Counted from the first letter of the stretch, positions 38,562 through 47,930 are shown. The stretch: 64,000 nt of DNA from Pseudactinotalea terrae (GCF_009733845.1 NZ_WNXZ01000006.1:62001-126000); one strand, 5' to 3'. The notes: generated by a model not told the origin, from the letters alone. Made by a program: numbers and translations.

Positions 38562-39620
38562 GTGTCCTCCGTCACCCTCGCCCACGTCGCCGAGCGCGCC
38601 GGCGTCACGGTGCCCACCGCGTCGAAGGTGATCAACGGCCGCTCCGATGTCTCGCCGGCCACGCGCGCCCGCGTTCTTGCGGCTGTCGCCGAGACCGGCT
38701 ATCGCGGCAAGCGTCCCCCCGTTCCGCGCGACGATGAGAGCGCTCTCGTGGACCTGGTGATCAGCGGGGTCGAGGGAACCTGGGCCAACCGGGCGCTCTC
38801 CGGCGTGGAGCTGGCCGCGAATCTCGCAGGGCGCGATGTCGTGGTGACCGTGTCGCGTCCGGCCGCCGACCGCGACTGGGCCGAGCGGCTCGTCGCACGC
38901 CGGTCCAGCGGGGCTGTGGTCGCGCTCGTCGAGCCCACGGCGGAGCAGTACGCGGCCCTCGCCGTGGCCAGGATCCCGCTCGTGATCCTCGACCCCCGCT
39001 CCGAACCGCCCGAGGGCATCGCGAGCGTGGGCGCCGGGAACTGGGCCGGGGGCCGGGCGGCCGCCGAGCACCTGCTCACGCTCGGGCATCGCCACATCGG
39101 GCTGATCGACGGCGAACCCAACCACCTCTACGGGCAGGCGCGCGTGGACGGCTTCTCGTCGGTCCTCCGGGAGCACGGCGTCGAGCTGCAGGACCGCGAC
39201 CGCGTGCACGCGGACTGGGGCTTCGTGGGAGCGCTCCCGGCAGCGATGACACTCTTGGACCGGCCCGACCGGCCCACCGCCGTCTTCGCCTGCTCCGACC
39301 CGATGGCGCTCGGCGCCCTCGAGGCGGCCAGGCGACTGCGGATCCGCGTGCCCGAGGACCTCTCCGTCCTCGGGTTCGACGACGCACCCGAGGCGCGCTG
39401 GACCTCACCCCAGCTCACCACCATCCGCCAGCCCGTCGTCGAGATGGGGGCGGCCGCGCTGCGCATGCTGCTGCGGGTCTGGGCCGGAGCCGACGCATCC
39501 GTCGGCGACGGTCTTGCCCCACGGGAAGAGCTCGCGACGCGACTCGTCGTCCGGGGGAGCACCGCTCCGCCGTCGACCACCAACGAATCCCGACGTATCG
39601 CGAAGGGGGGAAGCAGCTAG
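38562..39620 (+). CDS. LacI-family transcriptional regulator of the sugar ABC operon
   Basis: A 352-residue regulator. The N-terminal HTH and hinge read SSVTLAHVAERAGVTVPTAS then KVINGRSDVSPATRARVLAA, directly at the GTG start. The sensor domain has ALVDLVISGVEGTWANRAL, DRPTAVFACSDPMALGAL and SVLGFDDAPEARWTSPQLTT, the standard effector-binding and dimer segments. Two GTTGCGCAAC palindromes upstream are its likely operators, with looping possible. It is followed after 91 bp by the binding-protein gene, suggesting that it regulates its own operon. The inducer is probably the imported sugar or its derivative. Confidence 0.95.
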   Translation: MSSVTLAHVAERAGVTVPTASKVINGRSDVSPATRARVLAAVAETGYRGKRPPVPRDDESALVDLVISGVEGTWANRALSGVELAANLAGRDVVVTVSRPAADRDWAERLVARRSSGAVVALVEPTAEQYAALAVARIPLVILDPRSEPPEGIASVGAGNWAGGRAAAEHLLTLGHRHIGLIDGEPNHLYGQARVDGFSSVLREHGVELQDRDRVHADWGFVGALPAAMTLLDRPDRPTAVFACSDPMALGALEAARRLRIRVPEDLSVLGFDDAPEARWTSPQLTTIRQPVVEMGAAALRMLLRVWAGADASVGDGLAPREELATRLVVRGSTAPPSTTNESRRIAKGGSS

Positions 39621-39711
39621 GCACCGGTCACCCTTCACCTCGCAAGGGTGGCCCCACGTTCAAGGACGAACCAGCGGTAGGCGAAGGCGCCGCCGCATGA
39701 AAGGACCCGAC

Positions 39712-41034
39712 ATGTCACAGCGTGCTTCGAAGGCGACCCTGAGCCGCCGTGGATTCCTCACAGCCGCCGGGGGTGCGGCTGCAGTCTCGGCGCTCACCGC
39801 GTGCGGTGGTGCCGGAGGCGGCGGCAACGGCGGCAGCGGTGGCGGTGGCGACTCCCTCAAGTTCTGGAACATGCCCTGGGGCGGCACCGAGTTCAACCCC
39901 TCGGACAAGGAGATCACCGAGGCCTACGAGCCTGCGGACGGCCTGCCGCCCGCCGTCTACCAAGAGATCCAGTGGGCCAACTTCACCCAGACCTTCTCCT
40001 CTGCCGTCGCCTCCAACACCGGCCCCGCCGTCAGCTCGGGCGGTGGCACCCAGGCGTTCCTGTTCGAGTCGCAGGGCAAGATCGCCTACGCCGACAACCT
40101 CCTGGAGAGCTGGAAGGAGAACGGCCTCTACGACGACTTCCTGCCCGGACTGATCGACACGATGAAGGTCGAGGGTGGCTATGCGGCCATCCCCTACAAC
40201 CTCGACATGCGGGTGATGTGGTACAACACCACGCTGCTCGAGCAGGCCGGCGCAGAGCTGCCGACCGACTGGCCCAGCTACTTGGCCGCGGCCGAGAAGC
40301 TGAAGGCCATCGACGTGTACGCGTTCGGCGTCGGAGCAGGCTCCGGCAGCTTCACCGGCAGCCACATCATGACGAGCTTCATGATCAACAACGGCGGCGG
40401 TCTCTTCAACGCCGACCACGAGCCGGACTGCGTGACCGACCGCAACATCGAGGCCATGGAGTTCGTGCTCGAGATGGTCGCCAAGGGATACGTGGACCCG
40501 GGCTCGGTCACCTACACCAGCGACAACGTGCAGACCCAGTGGAAGGACCGCCGGTTCGGCATGGGCTGGGACGGGGCCGGGCTCGCCTCGAACGTGGGTG
40601 GCGACGTCGCAGCCGAGCTCGCCGTCAACAGCCCGCTCACCGGACCGAACGGTGACCAGGGGGCGCTGCACTTCCCGAACAACATCATGATGTACACGAA
40701 CACCCCGAGCCAGGAGGGCTCCGAGGCGTTCCTCACGTACTACTACCAGAACATGGCGTCGCTCTGGACCGAGCACACCGGCATCGGTCTGCCGCCGCTG
40801 AAGTCGATCGCGGACACCCCGGAGTTCCAGTCCGACGCCAACGCCGTCAAGATCATCGACGAGTGGCAGCCGATCTCGAAGACGTGGGCGGCGCCCGGAT
40901 CGGAAGCGCTGTTCCTCGGGGTCACCGATGTCGACGGCACGCCCGCCATGAGCACCTTCACGCAGACGGTCCTTTCCGGCGCCGCAACGGCAGAAGAAGC
41001 ACTCACCACGCTGCAGCAGGCTCTCGAGGGCTGA
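39712..41034 (+). CDS. Extracellular sugar-binding lipoprotein of an ABC importer
   Basis: A 440-residue solute-binding protein. The N-terminus has a twin-arginine signal (SRRGFLTAAGGAAAV) and a lipobox ending in LTAC (Cys about residue 27), so it is a membrane-anchored lipoprotein. Gly/Ser linkers follow, then the fold typical of family 1 oligosaccharide-binding proteins with KFWNMPWGGTEFNP and PYNLDMRVMWYNTTLLEQAG. AAAGGA lies 6 nt before the ATG at 39712. Two permease genes follow. By the neighbouring fuconate pathway the ligand may be L-fucose or a fucoside, but this is inference. Confidence 0.93.
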   Translation: MSQRASKATLSRRGFLTAAGGAAAVSALTACGGAGGGGNGGSGGGGDSLKFWNMPWGGTEFNPSDKEITEAYEPADGLPPAVYQEIQWANFTQTFSSAVASNTGPAVSSGGGTQAFLFESQGKIAYADNLLESWKENGLYDDFLPGLIDTMKVEGGYAAIPYNLDMRVMWYNTTLLEQAGAELPTDWPSYLAAAEKLKAIDVYAFGVGAGSGSFTGSHIMTSFMINNGGGLFNADHEPDCVTDRNIEAMEFVLEMVAKGYVDPGSVTYTSDNVQTQWKDRRFGMGWDGAGLASNVGGDVAAELAVNSPLTGPNGDQGALHFPNNIMMYTNTPSQEGSEAFLTYYYQNMASLWTEHTGIGLPPLKSIADTPEFQSDANAVKIIDEWQPISKTWAAPGSEALFLGVTDVDGTPAMSTFTQTVLSGAATAEEALTTLQQALEG

Positions 41035-41110
41035 CAGGCCCGAGCCGCGCCGGCAGCGCCGACCGCCGGCGCGGCACCAGCCCCGCAGACCCTGCTCACG
41101 AAGGAGTGGC

Positions 41111-42073
41111 ATGTCAACCGAAACGATCGCGCGGTCGTTGCGCCGCGCACGCTCGGGAGTCGGCGTCGCCGGCTCCGGGCGACCACCGGACGCCCGGCCG
41201 CGGCGCCTCTGGACCCCACGCACCATCACGATGGCCGCGCTCGTGCTGCCCTCGATCATCCTGGTGCTGCTGCTGAACGCCTACCCGGTTCTGTACGCCG
41301 GGGTGCAGTCGATCCGTGACGGCGACCTGATCTCCGCCGGCAACATCGTGGGGCTGGCCAACTACGAGTCGGTGCTGACCGACCCGGTGTTCTGGCAGGC
41401 CGCACGGTTCACGCTGGTGTTCACGCTGGTCGGTGTGTTCGGCAGCTGGGCGATGGGGATGTCGCTGGCGCTCCTGCTGCGCCGACGTGTCCCTGCCGGC
41501 GGCGTCTTCAAGGTGCTGCTGCTGCTCCCGTGGGTCGTGCCGGTGGTGGTCTCCGCCACCTCCTGGAACTGGCTCGTGGCCACACCGCAGAGCCCGTTGC
41601 CGATCCTCGCCGAGGCGCTCGGGTTCGGGCGGGTGCTGTTCCTGGCGAACCCGCTGCTGGCCCAGATCACCGTGTGCGTGTTCAAGGTCTGGATCAGCTT
41701 TCCCTTCATGATGATGATGATGAGCGCGGCGCTGGCCTCGGTCGACAACAACGTCTACGAAGCCGCTCGGGTCGACGGCGCCAGCGGCGCCCAGCTGCTC
41801 CGCACCATGACGCTGCCGCTCACGGCGAAGTCGACGTACATCAGCTGGATCCTCATGACGATCTTCTGCGTCAACGACTTCCCGACCGTGTTCCTGCTGA
41901 CCGGCGGCGGACCGGTCAACGCCACCCAGACGCTGGTGGTGCAGGCCTACCGAACCGTGTTCCTCGACTTCGAGACCGGGCCCGGCGTCGCCATCGCGTT
42001 CCTCATGACGATCGTGCTCGTGGTGATCTCCGTCGTGCTCTACCGACGCGTACGAAAGGTGGACATCGAATGA
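41111..42073 (+). CDS. Sugar ABC transporter permease (MalF-type)
   Basis: A 320-residue inner-membrane permease. Six helices follow a basic N-terminus (LRRARSGVGVAG...). The first is at about residues 38-58 (TMAALVLPSIILVLLLNAYP). The EAA loop that contacts the ATPase reads YEAARVDGASGAQLLRTMTL near residue 218. AAGGAG lies 5 nt before the ATG. It pairs with the permease at 42135. No ATPase gene is nearby, as in other actinobacterial sugar importers that share one MsiK-type ATPase. Confidence 0.94.
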   Translation: MSTETIARSLRRARSGVGVAGSGRPPDARPRRLWTPRTITMAALVLPSIILVLLLNAYPVLYAGVQSIRDGDLISAGNIVGLANYESVLTDPVFWQAARFTLVFTLVGVFGSWAMGMSLALLLRRRVPAGGVFKVLLLLPWVVPVVVSATSWNWLVATPQSPLPILAEALGFGRVLFLANPLLAQITVCVFKVWISFPFMMMMMSAALASVDNNVYEAARVDGASGAQLLRTMTLPLTAKSTYISWILMTIFCVNDFPTVFLLTGGGPVNATQTLVVQAYRTVFLDFETGPGVAIAFLMTIVLVVISVVLYRRVRKVDIE

Positions 42074-42134
42074 TCACCACACAGAGTTCTTCTCCTCCGT
42101 TTCGCTCCGCCGAACAACGCTGCGGGGACCCCGA

Positions 42135-43010
42135 ATGAGCACCGCAACCGTGCCGGCCACGTCGCCGAGGGCGAGGTCGCGCCGGCTGACCGCCACCGAA
42201 GCGGAGCTGAAGGGGCAGTGGTGGCGGTTCGCCGTGCTGCTCCTGGTCACCGCCATCACCATCATTCCGATCGCGGCCGTGCTCTACCTGTCCACGCAGC
42301 CCGCGCTGGGCAGCCAGGTGACCGCACCCTTCACGCTCGAGAACTTCGCGAACGTGTTCGCCGGTACCAATGTGCTGCTCTGGCTCCAGAACAGCATGGT
42401 CGTCACCCTCATCACGGTGGCGATTGCCGTCGCCGTGGCGGCACCGGCCGGGTACGTGCTGTCCCGCGGCCGCAGCAAGCTCGTGGGCGGCTACTCGCTG
42501 CTGCTGTTCGTGATCCAGTCGCTGCCGATCGTGACGGCGGTGATCCCACTGTTCATCCTCTTCGCCCGGCTCAACCTGGTGGACAGCCTGACCGGTGTGA
42601 CCATCGTCTACGTGGGCTCCACCATGTCCGTGGCGATCTGGATGATGGCTGCCTACTACGACTCGATCCCGATCAGCCTCGAGGAAGCCGGCTGGATGGA
42701 TGGCGTCAGCGTGTTCGGCGGCTTCGTGCGGATCGTGCTGCGCAACTCCCTGCCGGGTGTGCTGTCCACGGCGATCTTCGCGTTCCTGCTGGCGTGGAAC
42801 GACTACCTGATCGCCACCGTCTTCCTGCGATCGGACTACAACTACACGCTGCCGGTCGGGGTGCAGACGTTCTTCCAGCAGAACTCGACCAACTGGGGAC
42901 TGGTCATGGCGGTCGCCGTGGTCATGATGCTGCCCCCGATCATCGTGTTCGGGGTGCTGAACAAGTACTTCAGCGTCGGCGGCATCGGAGGTTCGCTGGC
43001 CGGCAAGTGA
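42135..43010 (+). CDS. Sugar ABC transporter permease (MalG-type)
   Basis: A 291-residue permease with six membrane helices. The EAA motif is SLEEAAGW-like: ISLEEAGWMDGVSVFGGFVR near residue 180. The C-terminal helix ends in IIVFGVLNKYFSVGG, typical of MalG proteins. A gap of 61 bp separates it from the first permease. The Shine-Dalgarno is weak. It completes the import complex with the lipoprotein and MalF-type protein. A nested palindrome begins 11 nt after its stop and separates it from the GntR gene. Confidence 0.93.
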   Translation: MSTATVPATSPRARSRRLTATEAELKGQWWRFAVLLLVTAITIIPIAAVLYLSTQPALGSQVTAPFTLENFANVFAGTNVLLWLQNSMVVTLITVAIAVAVAAPAGYVLSRGRSKLVGGYSLLLFVIQSLPIVTAVIPLFILFARLNLVDSLTGVTIVYVGSTMSVAIWMMAAYYDSIPISLEEAGWMDGVSVFGGFVRIVLRNSLPGVLSTAIFAFLLAWNDYLIATVFLRSDYNYTLPVGVQTFFQQNSTNWGLVMAVAVVMMLPPIIVFGVLNKYFSVGGIGGSLAGK

Positions 43011-43020
43011 GCGTCGCTCG

Positions 43021-43096
43021 CCGTCGAGATCGTGGATAACCGGCGAGTTCGTAGATCCGCAGCTACGAGCTCGCCGCGAACCTACGATCTCGGCGG
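43021..43096. repeat. Nested intergenic palindrome B
   Basis: The outer arms CCGTCGAGATCGT (43021-43033) and ACGATCTCGGCGG (43084-43096) match at 12 of 13. The inner arms CGGCGAGTTCGTAG (43041-43054) and CTACGAGCTCGCCG (43063-43076) match at 13 of 14, with an 8-nt loop. It has the same nested design and the CGAGATCG/CGATCTCG core of the element at 34824. It can serve as the terminator of the ABC operon. Confidence 0.85.
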
Positions 43097-43170
43097 CGGG
43101 GCAGGCGCGGGAGGCCGAACGGGCTGACGAGTGCCGCAGGTCGGGCAGACGCACATCAGCGAACCGTAGA

Positions 43171-43183
43171 TCCTATAGGGTTT
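43171..43183 (+). promoter_or_regulatory. GntR operator and leaderless -10 box
   Basis: CCTATAGG (43173-43180) sits in the 10/12 dyad ATCCTATAGGGT (43170-43181). It overlaps the -10 box TAGGGT (43176-43181), which ends 7 nt before the GTG at 43189. This fits autorepression by the GntR protein. Confidence 0.6.
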
Positions 43184-43188
43184 GGTGC

Positions 43189-43857
43189 GTGGATGTGATC
43201 AAGCCGCTGGCGCCGCGGCGGGTGCTCGGGGACGAGGTCCACGCCACGCTGACCGCGCTGATCATGGATCACACGATCGCGCCGGACACCCGCCTGAACA
43301 TCGAGGCGCTCGCACGCGATCTCGGGGTCTCGCCCACCCCGGTGCGCGAGGCACTCGCGCGCCTGGAGTCCGACGGCCTCGTGGCGAAGGAGCCGCTGCG
43401 CGGTTACCGCACGACGGCCGTGCTCACCCCGGGTGAGCTGGCTCAGGTCTTCGAGTTCCGCCGCCTGGTGGAGCCCTGGGCGGCGGCGCAGGCAGCCGAG
43501 CGGCGCACGGCGGACGACGTGATCGCGCTGCGCGCCGAGCTCGCCTCGGCCCCCGCCGCCACGACGGGCTCGGACTACGCGCACTACGCCGCCCTCGCCC
43601 AGCACGACCAGCGCTTCCACACGATGCTGCTGCGGCTGGCGGGCAACGACGTCGCACTCGCCGCGTTCGAGCGGACCCGCGCTCACCTGCACCAGTTCCG
43701 TTACGCCTTCAGCGCCAGCATGACCGCCTGCGCGCTCACCGAGCACCGTGCGATCGTCGATGCGATCGAGGCGGGCGACAGCCGTGCCGCCCAGGCCGCG
43801 ATGACCGCGCACCTAACGGCTGCTCACGACCGCATCACCGCCTCGGCGGAGACCTGA
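43189..43857 (+). CDS. GntR-family (FCD) regulator of the fuconate pathway
   Basis: A 222-residue regulator. The winged HTH covers residues 10-75, with [20 protein letters not shown] and [20 protein letters not shown] as canonical GntR helices and wing. The FCD ligand domain has [33 protein letters not shown] and [13 protein letters not shown], with the His/Asp metal ligands expected there. It is the first gene of a four-gene operon with L-fuconate dehydratase 11 bp downstream. Its operator is likely the CCTATAGG dyad at its own promoter. Confidence 0.93.
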   Translation: MDVIKPLAPRRVLGDEVHATLTALIMDHTIAPDTRLNIEALARDLGVSPTPVREALARLESDGLVAKEPLRGYRTTAVLTPGELAQVFEFRRLVEPWAAAQAAERRTADDVIALRAELASAPAATTGSDYAHYAALAQHDQRFHTMLLRLAGNDVALAAFERTRAHLHQFRYAFSASMTACALTEHRAIVDAIEAGDSRAAQAAMTAHLTAAHDRITASAET

Positions 43858-43868
43858 GAGGACAGACC

Positions 43869-45185
43869 GTGCCCACGATCATCGACCTGACATCTGCCGA
43901 CGTCCGGTTCCCCACCTCGCGCGACCTCGACGGGTCGGACGCGATGAACGCCGACCCCGACTACTCGGCCGCGTACGTGACCCTCGAGACCGACGGCGAG
44001 CACCACGGCGCCTCGCTGGTGTTCACGATCGGCCGCGGCAACGACGTGGTGGTGGCCGCGCTCGAGGCGCTGCGCACCCACGTGGTGGGCCTCACGATCG
44101 GGGGCCTCGACGACGTCAACGAGCTCTCCCGTGCGCTGATCGGCGACTCCCAGCTCCGCTGGCTCGGACCCGAGAAGGGCGTCATGCACATGGCGATCGG
44201 CGGGGTGGTCGACGCCGCGTGGGACCTGCTCGCCCGGCAGGCGAACAAGCCGCTGTGGCTGCTGATCGGCGAGCTGACCCCCGAGGAGCTGGTCTCCTGC
44301 ATCGACTTCCGCTACCTCACCGACGCGATCACCCCCGAGGGTGCGCTCGCGCTGCTGACCGAGCGTGCGGCGGGCAAGGAGGAGCGCATCGCCGACCTCC
44401 GCGGGCGTGGCTTCCCTGCCTACACCACCACCCCCGGTTGGCTCGGCTACAGCGACGACAAGCTCGTCCGGCTCTCGAAGGAGGCGGTGGAGCAGGGTTT
44501 CGACATGATCAAGCTGAAGGTGGGCAACGACCTCGGCGACGACGTGCGGCGCCTCGAGCTGGCGAGGAACGCCGTCGGGCCCCACATCCGGATCTCGGTC
44601 GACGCGAACCAGCGCTGGGACGTGGCCGACGCGATCGAGTGGATGACGGCACTGGCACCGTTCAACCCGTACTGGATCGAGGAGCCCACCTCGCCCGACG
44701 ACGTCCTCGGGCATGCCGCGATCCGGGCCGGGCTCGGGCACCACGGGATCAAGGTGGCCACGGGCGAGCACTGCCAGAACCGCGTGATCGCGAAGCAGCT
44801 GATGGCTGCCGGCGCGGTCGACGTGTTCCAGCTCGACGCCACCCGCATGGGCGGCGTGAACGAGCTCCTCGCGGTCCTGCTGCTGGCTGCGCGGTACAAC
44901 ATCCCGGTCTGCCCGCACGCCGGCGGCGTAGGGCTCTGCGAGATGGTGCAGCACCTGGCGATGGCCGACCTCGTGGCGTTCGCGGGTACCACGCAGGACC
45001 GCTACCTGGAGTTCGTCGATCATCTGCACGAGCACTTCACCGAGCCGGTCCGCATCACGGACGGCGCGTACGCCGCGCCGAGCCGGTCCGGCAGCGGTGC
45101 TGAGATGCTTGCGTCGTCGATCGCCGACCACGAGTTCCCGCACGGCATCGTGTGGGCGGAAGAGAACGAGGAGAACACCCACTGA
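43869..45185 (+). CDS. fucD: L-fuconate dehydratase (enolase superfamily)
   Basis: A 438-residue dehydratase forming 2-keto-3-deoxy-L-fuconate. The long N-terminal domain opens [20 protein letters not shown], characteristic of fuconate dehydratase. The KxK motif is in [16 protein letters not shown], metal ligands are in [19 protein letters not shown] and ATGEHCQNR, and the acid/base His is in [15 protein letters not shown]. The family-typical C-terminus has [23 protein letters not shown] precedes the GTG start. The ATG of the next gene overlaps its stop (TGATG at 45183). The assignment is strong from motifs, though related 6-deoxy sugar acids could also be substrates. Confidence 0.9.
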   Translation: MPTIIDLTSADVRFPTSRDLDGSDAMNADPDYSAAYVTLETDGEHHGASLVFTIGRGNDVVVAALEALRTHVVGLTIGGLDDVNELSRALIGDSQLRWLGPEKGVMHMAIGGVVDAAWDLLARQANKPLWLLIGELTPEELVSCIDFRYLTDAITPEGALALLTERAAGKEERIADLRGRGFPAYTTTPGWLGYSDDKLVRLSKEAVEQGFDMIKLKVGNDLGDDVRRLELARNAVGPHIRISVDANQRWDVADAIEWMTALAPFNPYWIEEPTSPDDVLGHAAIRAGLGHHGIKVATGEHCQNRVIAKQLMAAGAVDVFQLDATRMGGVNELLAVLLLAARYNIPVCPHAGGVGLCEMVQHLAMADLVAFAGTTQDRYLEFVDHLHEHFTEPVRITDGAYAAPSRSGSGAEMLASSIADHEFPHGIVWAEENEENTH

Positions 45186-45943
45186 TGAGCACACCCGAGC
45201 TGGCTGGAGTTCGCGCGATCGTCACCGGCGGTGCGAGCGGCATCGGGCTCGCCACCGCGACCGAGCTCGCGAACCGCGGCGCGAAGGTCGTCTGCCTCGA
45301 CATCGTGCCCGAGGTGGCCGAGCCGCTCGTGGGCGTGCGGTGCGACGTCACCGACTCCGCGAGCGTCGAGCAGGCGGTGAGCTCCGCCGTCGAGATCCTC
45401 GGGGGTCTGGACGCCGTGGTGAACAACGCGGGCATCGGTGCCCAGGGCACTGTCGAGGACAACGACGACGACGAGTGGCACAAGGTGCTCGACCTCAACG
45501 TCGTCGGGATGGTGCGGGTCTCGCGCGCGGCGCTGCCGCACCTGCGGAGCTCGGACAACGCCAGCATCACCAACACCTGCTCGATCGCCGCGACCGCCGG
45601 ATTGCCGCAGCGTGCGCTGTACTCGGCGAGCAAGGGGGCGGTGCTCTCGCTCACGCAGGCGATGGCCGCCGACCACGTGCGCGAGGGCGTGCGCGTCAAC
45701 TGCGTCAACCCCGGCACGGTGAGCACGCCGTGGATCGGTCGTCTGCTGTCCAAGGCAGAGGACCCGGAGGCCGAGCGCGCCGCACTCGCCGGTCGCCAGC
45801 CCACCGGCCGGCTCGTCGAGGCCGACGAGGTCGCCTACGCCGTCGCCAACCTCGTCTCTCCCCGCTCACGCGCGATCGTCGGCACCGCGGTGGCGGTGGA
45901 CGGCGGGATGCAGGCCCTGCGCGTGCGGCCGGTCTCGTCGTGA
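45185..45943 (+). CDS. SDR dehydrogenase of the fuconate operon (L-fucose or 2-keto-3-deoxy-L-fuconate dehydrogenase)
   Basis: A 252-residue classical SDR. The cofactor motif TGGASGIG is followed by VVCLDIVPE, whose Asp selects NAD. NNAG, then CSIAATAGLPQRALYSASKG give the core and the Ser-Tyr-Lys site. The GTAVAVDGGMQAL ending is typical. In fucose catabolism an SDR can act either on L-fucose or, after fuconate dehydratase, on 2-keto-3-deoxy-L-fuconate; the position right after fucD fits the second slightly better. It is translationally coupled at both ends (TGATG and GTGA overlaps). Confidence 0.87.
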   Translation: MSTPELAGVRAIVTGGASGIGLATATELANRGAKVVCLDIVPEVAEPLVGVRCDVTDSASVEQAVSSAVEILGGLDAVVNNAGIGAQGTVEDNDDDEWHKVLDLNVVGMVRVSRAALPHLRSSDNASITNTCSIAATAGLPQRALYSASKGAVLSLTQAMAADHVREGVRVNCVNPGTVSTPWIGRLLSKAEDPEAERAALAGRQPTGRLVEADEVAYAVANLVSPRSRAIVGTAVAVDGGMQALRVRPVSS

Positions 45944-46263
45944 AGCGCGTCGCCCAGGTGATCCGCGTGCGGCCCGAGCACGTGGAGGCCTACGAGGAGG
46001 TCCACTCCGCCGTGTGGCCGAGCGTGCTCGAGCGGCTCCGGCAGCAGCACGTGACGAACTACAGCATCTACCGGCACGGCGACCTGCTGTTCAGCTATTT
46101 CGAGTACACGGGGGAGGACTACGAGGCCGACATGGCCGCCATCGCCGCCGACCCCGAGTCGCAGCGCTGGTGGAAGGTCACCGACCCCATGCAGGATCGT
46201 GTCCCCGAGGCCGCCGACGGCCAGTGGTGGCACCCGATCCCCGAGGTCTTCCACCTTCCCTGA
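45940..46263 (+). CDS. L-rhamnose mutarotase-family (RhaM-like) sugar mutarotase
   Basis: A 107-residue protein of the dimeric alpha-beta barrel fold. It starts at a GTG overlapping the SDR stop. Typical family elements are RVAQVIRVRPEHVEAYEEVH, NYSIYRHGDLLFSYFEYTGED and the ending DGQWWHPIPEVFHL, with catalytic His (EEVHSAVWP) and Tyr residues. It interconverts anomers of a 6-deoxysugar. In this operon the likely substrate is L-fucose. It is the last gene of the fucD operon; a lactonase and an aldolase for the pathway are not present here. Confidence 0.93.
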   Translation: MKRVAQVIRVRPEHVEAYEEVHSAVWPSVLERLRQQHVTNYSIYRHGDLLFSYFEYTGEDYEADMAAIAADPESQRWWKVTDPMQDRVPEAADGQWWHPIPEVFHLP

Positions 46264-46322
46264 CCTCGAAACTCGGCGCCACGACTGGCTTCCCCTCGGG
46301 TGGGAACACGTGTTCCATCTCT

Positions 46323-47777
46323 TCACACCCTCCGGTACTCGATGCCGAGCAGGCTCGCCGCAGCCTCGTAGTCGTCCGACCGGTGACCGAGCGACAATGA
46401 CCAGTGGTGCCCGACGCCAGTAGCACTCCAGTCATCGACCCATTCCCCCGGGTCTCGCTGGAAATCGACCCGGCTGGTGGTGTTCCCGATCTCGAGGACC
46501 GAGCCCGTGACGACGGTGCCCTCCGAGGCCACGAACGCCAGCGACCCGTCCGGGTCCTGACCGAGGCCCAGCAGCGTCACCGGTCCCGGCCGCACATCGA
46601 ACTCGACGCTCACCCCCCACCCCCGCTTGCCGTGATAGAGACCAAGTCCGCGGAGCAACGGCTCGCGCGATGACACCGCCAAGTGAGCCGGGCCGTCGTG
46701 TCCCATCTCCACGACGCCGTCCTCAAAGTTCAGCGCCTGGATCTCACAGAACGATCCACCTGCACCCACGACATGCGTCACCAGCTGGGCGAGCGTCGTC
46801 CGCAGCTCGTACTCGCCGGTAGTGGGGATCCCGCGCGCCGTGAGAAACGACGCGCCGAGAATCATTCCCGCCGCGAGCCGCTCGTGCTGCTCACCATCGA
46901 GGCCGCGATGGTAATAGGCCAGCGAATCCAGCTCGAAGTCCTGCACCAGACGATCGAGGCCGACTGACACGCGCGCACCCCAGATGAAGTCGTCGTCGAT
47001 CACCGAGTCGTCTATGTTGAAGACCTGGCGGGCCAGATCCATCCGCCCGGCAGCTTCCGTGCTGGTCACTGCCTCGACCCGCTGGCGCAGGTCGTCGAAT
47101 TCAAGCACCTCGACGTGCGATCCAAAGGTCGTGGATAGCAGCGTCAGATCCGTGGAGACGTCTAGCATCCCAGGGTAGAGGTGTCCCATCAGGCCGTGAC
47201 GGGCGTGACGCAGTGCTGCCCGCACGTGCGCTGCGTTGATCCATCGCCCGATTCGGCGCCACGCGGACTCCTGCCGCAGCCATCCCGAGACTGATCGAAA
47301 CGGGATCCCGGCGCGCCGGAAGACGTTACCCACCTCGGGCACCGGGCACTGCCCGCAGTAGGCCAGCCACGCGCCGGTATCGAAAGCGGCATGATCCATC
47401 TTTTCCGTCGGCTGCAGATCTATCACCAGTACGGGTGCGTGGGAGCGCTGCGCGATCGGCAGCACCATCGATGAAGTGAGATAGGTCGTCAGGTACAGAA
47501 CGATCAGATCACAGTCTGCCCCACGTAGCCTCTCGGCTGCCTTCGCGCCGTCGTGGGCATCGGAGATGAAGCCGGCGTCGATCACGTCGGCATCCATGTT
47601 CTGAAATCGATCAGAAACGTAGCGCGCTGATTCCTGCAGTTGTGGCAGTAGCTCGGGAAATTGCGGCCAGTAGGTGCCTAAGCCGCCAGCCACAAGCCCG
47701 ATCCGCGGCTTGCGACGCGACTTCGGTAGTAGCAGCTCGGCAATGTCTGGACCGCCCGACGTCCGATGGTCATTCAT
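46323..47777 (-). CDS. L-arabinose/L-fucose isomerase-family protein
   Basis: A 484-residue protein of the AraA-like fold. Key metal ligands can be placed: Glu in GLDGEQHERLAAGMIL, Glu in TTGEYELRTTLAQL, His in VEMGHDGPAHLAVS and His in GVGHHWSLSLGHR. The N-terminal RIGLVAGGLGTYWPQFPEL and LIVLYLTTYLTSSM are typical of this branch, which is distinct from canonical AraA. It likely isomerises an aldose to a ketose with Mn2+. AAAGGAA lies about 12 nt before the ATG. It follows the two permease genes after 153 bp and is probably in the same message. The sugar is unknown. Confidence 0.85.
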   Translation of the reverse strand: MNDHRTSGGPDIAELLLPKSRRKPRIGLVAGGLGTYWPQFPELLPQLQESARYVSDRFQNMDADVIDAGFISDAHDGAKAAERLRGADCDLIVLYLTTYLTSSMVLPIAQRSHAPVLVIDLQPTEKMDHAAFDTGAWLAYCGQCPVPEVGNVFRRAGIPFRSVSGWLRQESAWRRIGRWINAAHVRAALRHARHGLMGHLYPGMLDVSTDLTLLSTTFGSHVEVLEFDDLRQRVEAVTSTEAAGRMDLARQVFNIDDSVIDDDFIWGARVSVGLDRLVQDFELDSLAYYHRGLDGEQHERLAAGMILGASFLTARGIPTTGEYELRTTLAQLVTHVVGAGGSFCEIQALNFEDGVVEMGHDGPAHLAVSSREPLLRGLGLYHGKRGWGVSVEFDVRPGPVTLLGLGQDPDGSLAFVASEGTVVTGSVLEIGNTTSRVDFQRDPGEWVDDWSATGVGHHWSLSLGHRSDDYEAAASLLGIEYRRV

Positions 47778-47930
47778 CGTCTTCGATTCCTTTCGTCCTG
47801 GTCGTGTGCGACTCGAGGTTCTGCGCGTGCATCACAGCGTTACCGGTGCCCACCCTGTCCGCCTGTGCCAGGGCGTGAGTTCCGGGTCGGTGGTGAAGCG
47901 CGGGAATATGGTCTTTCCTGCGCGCCCGTC

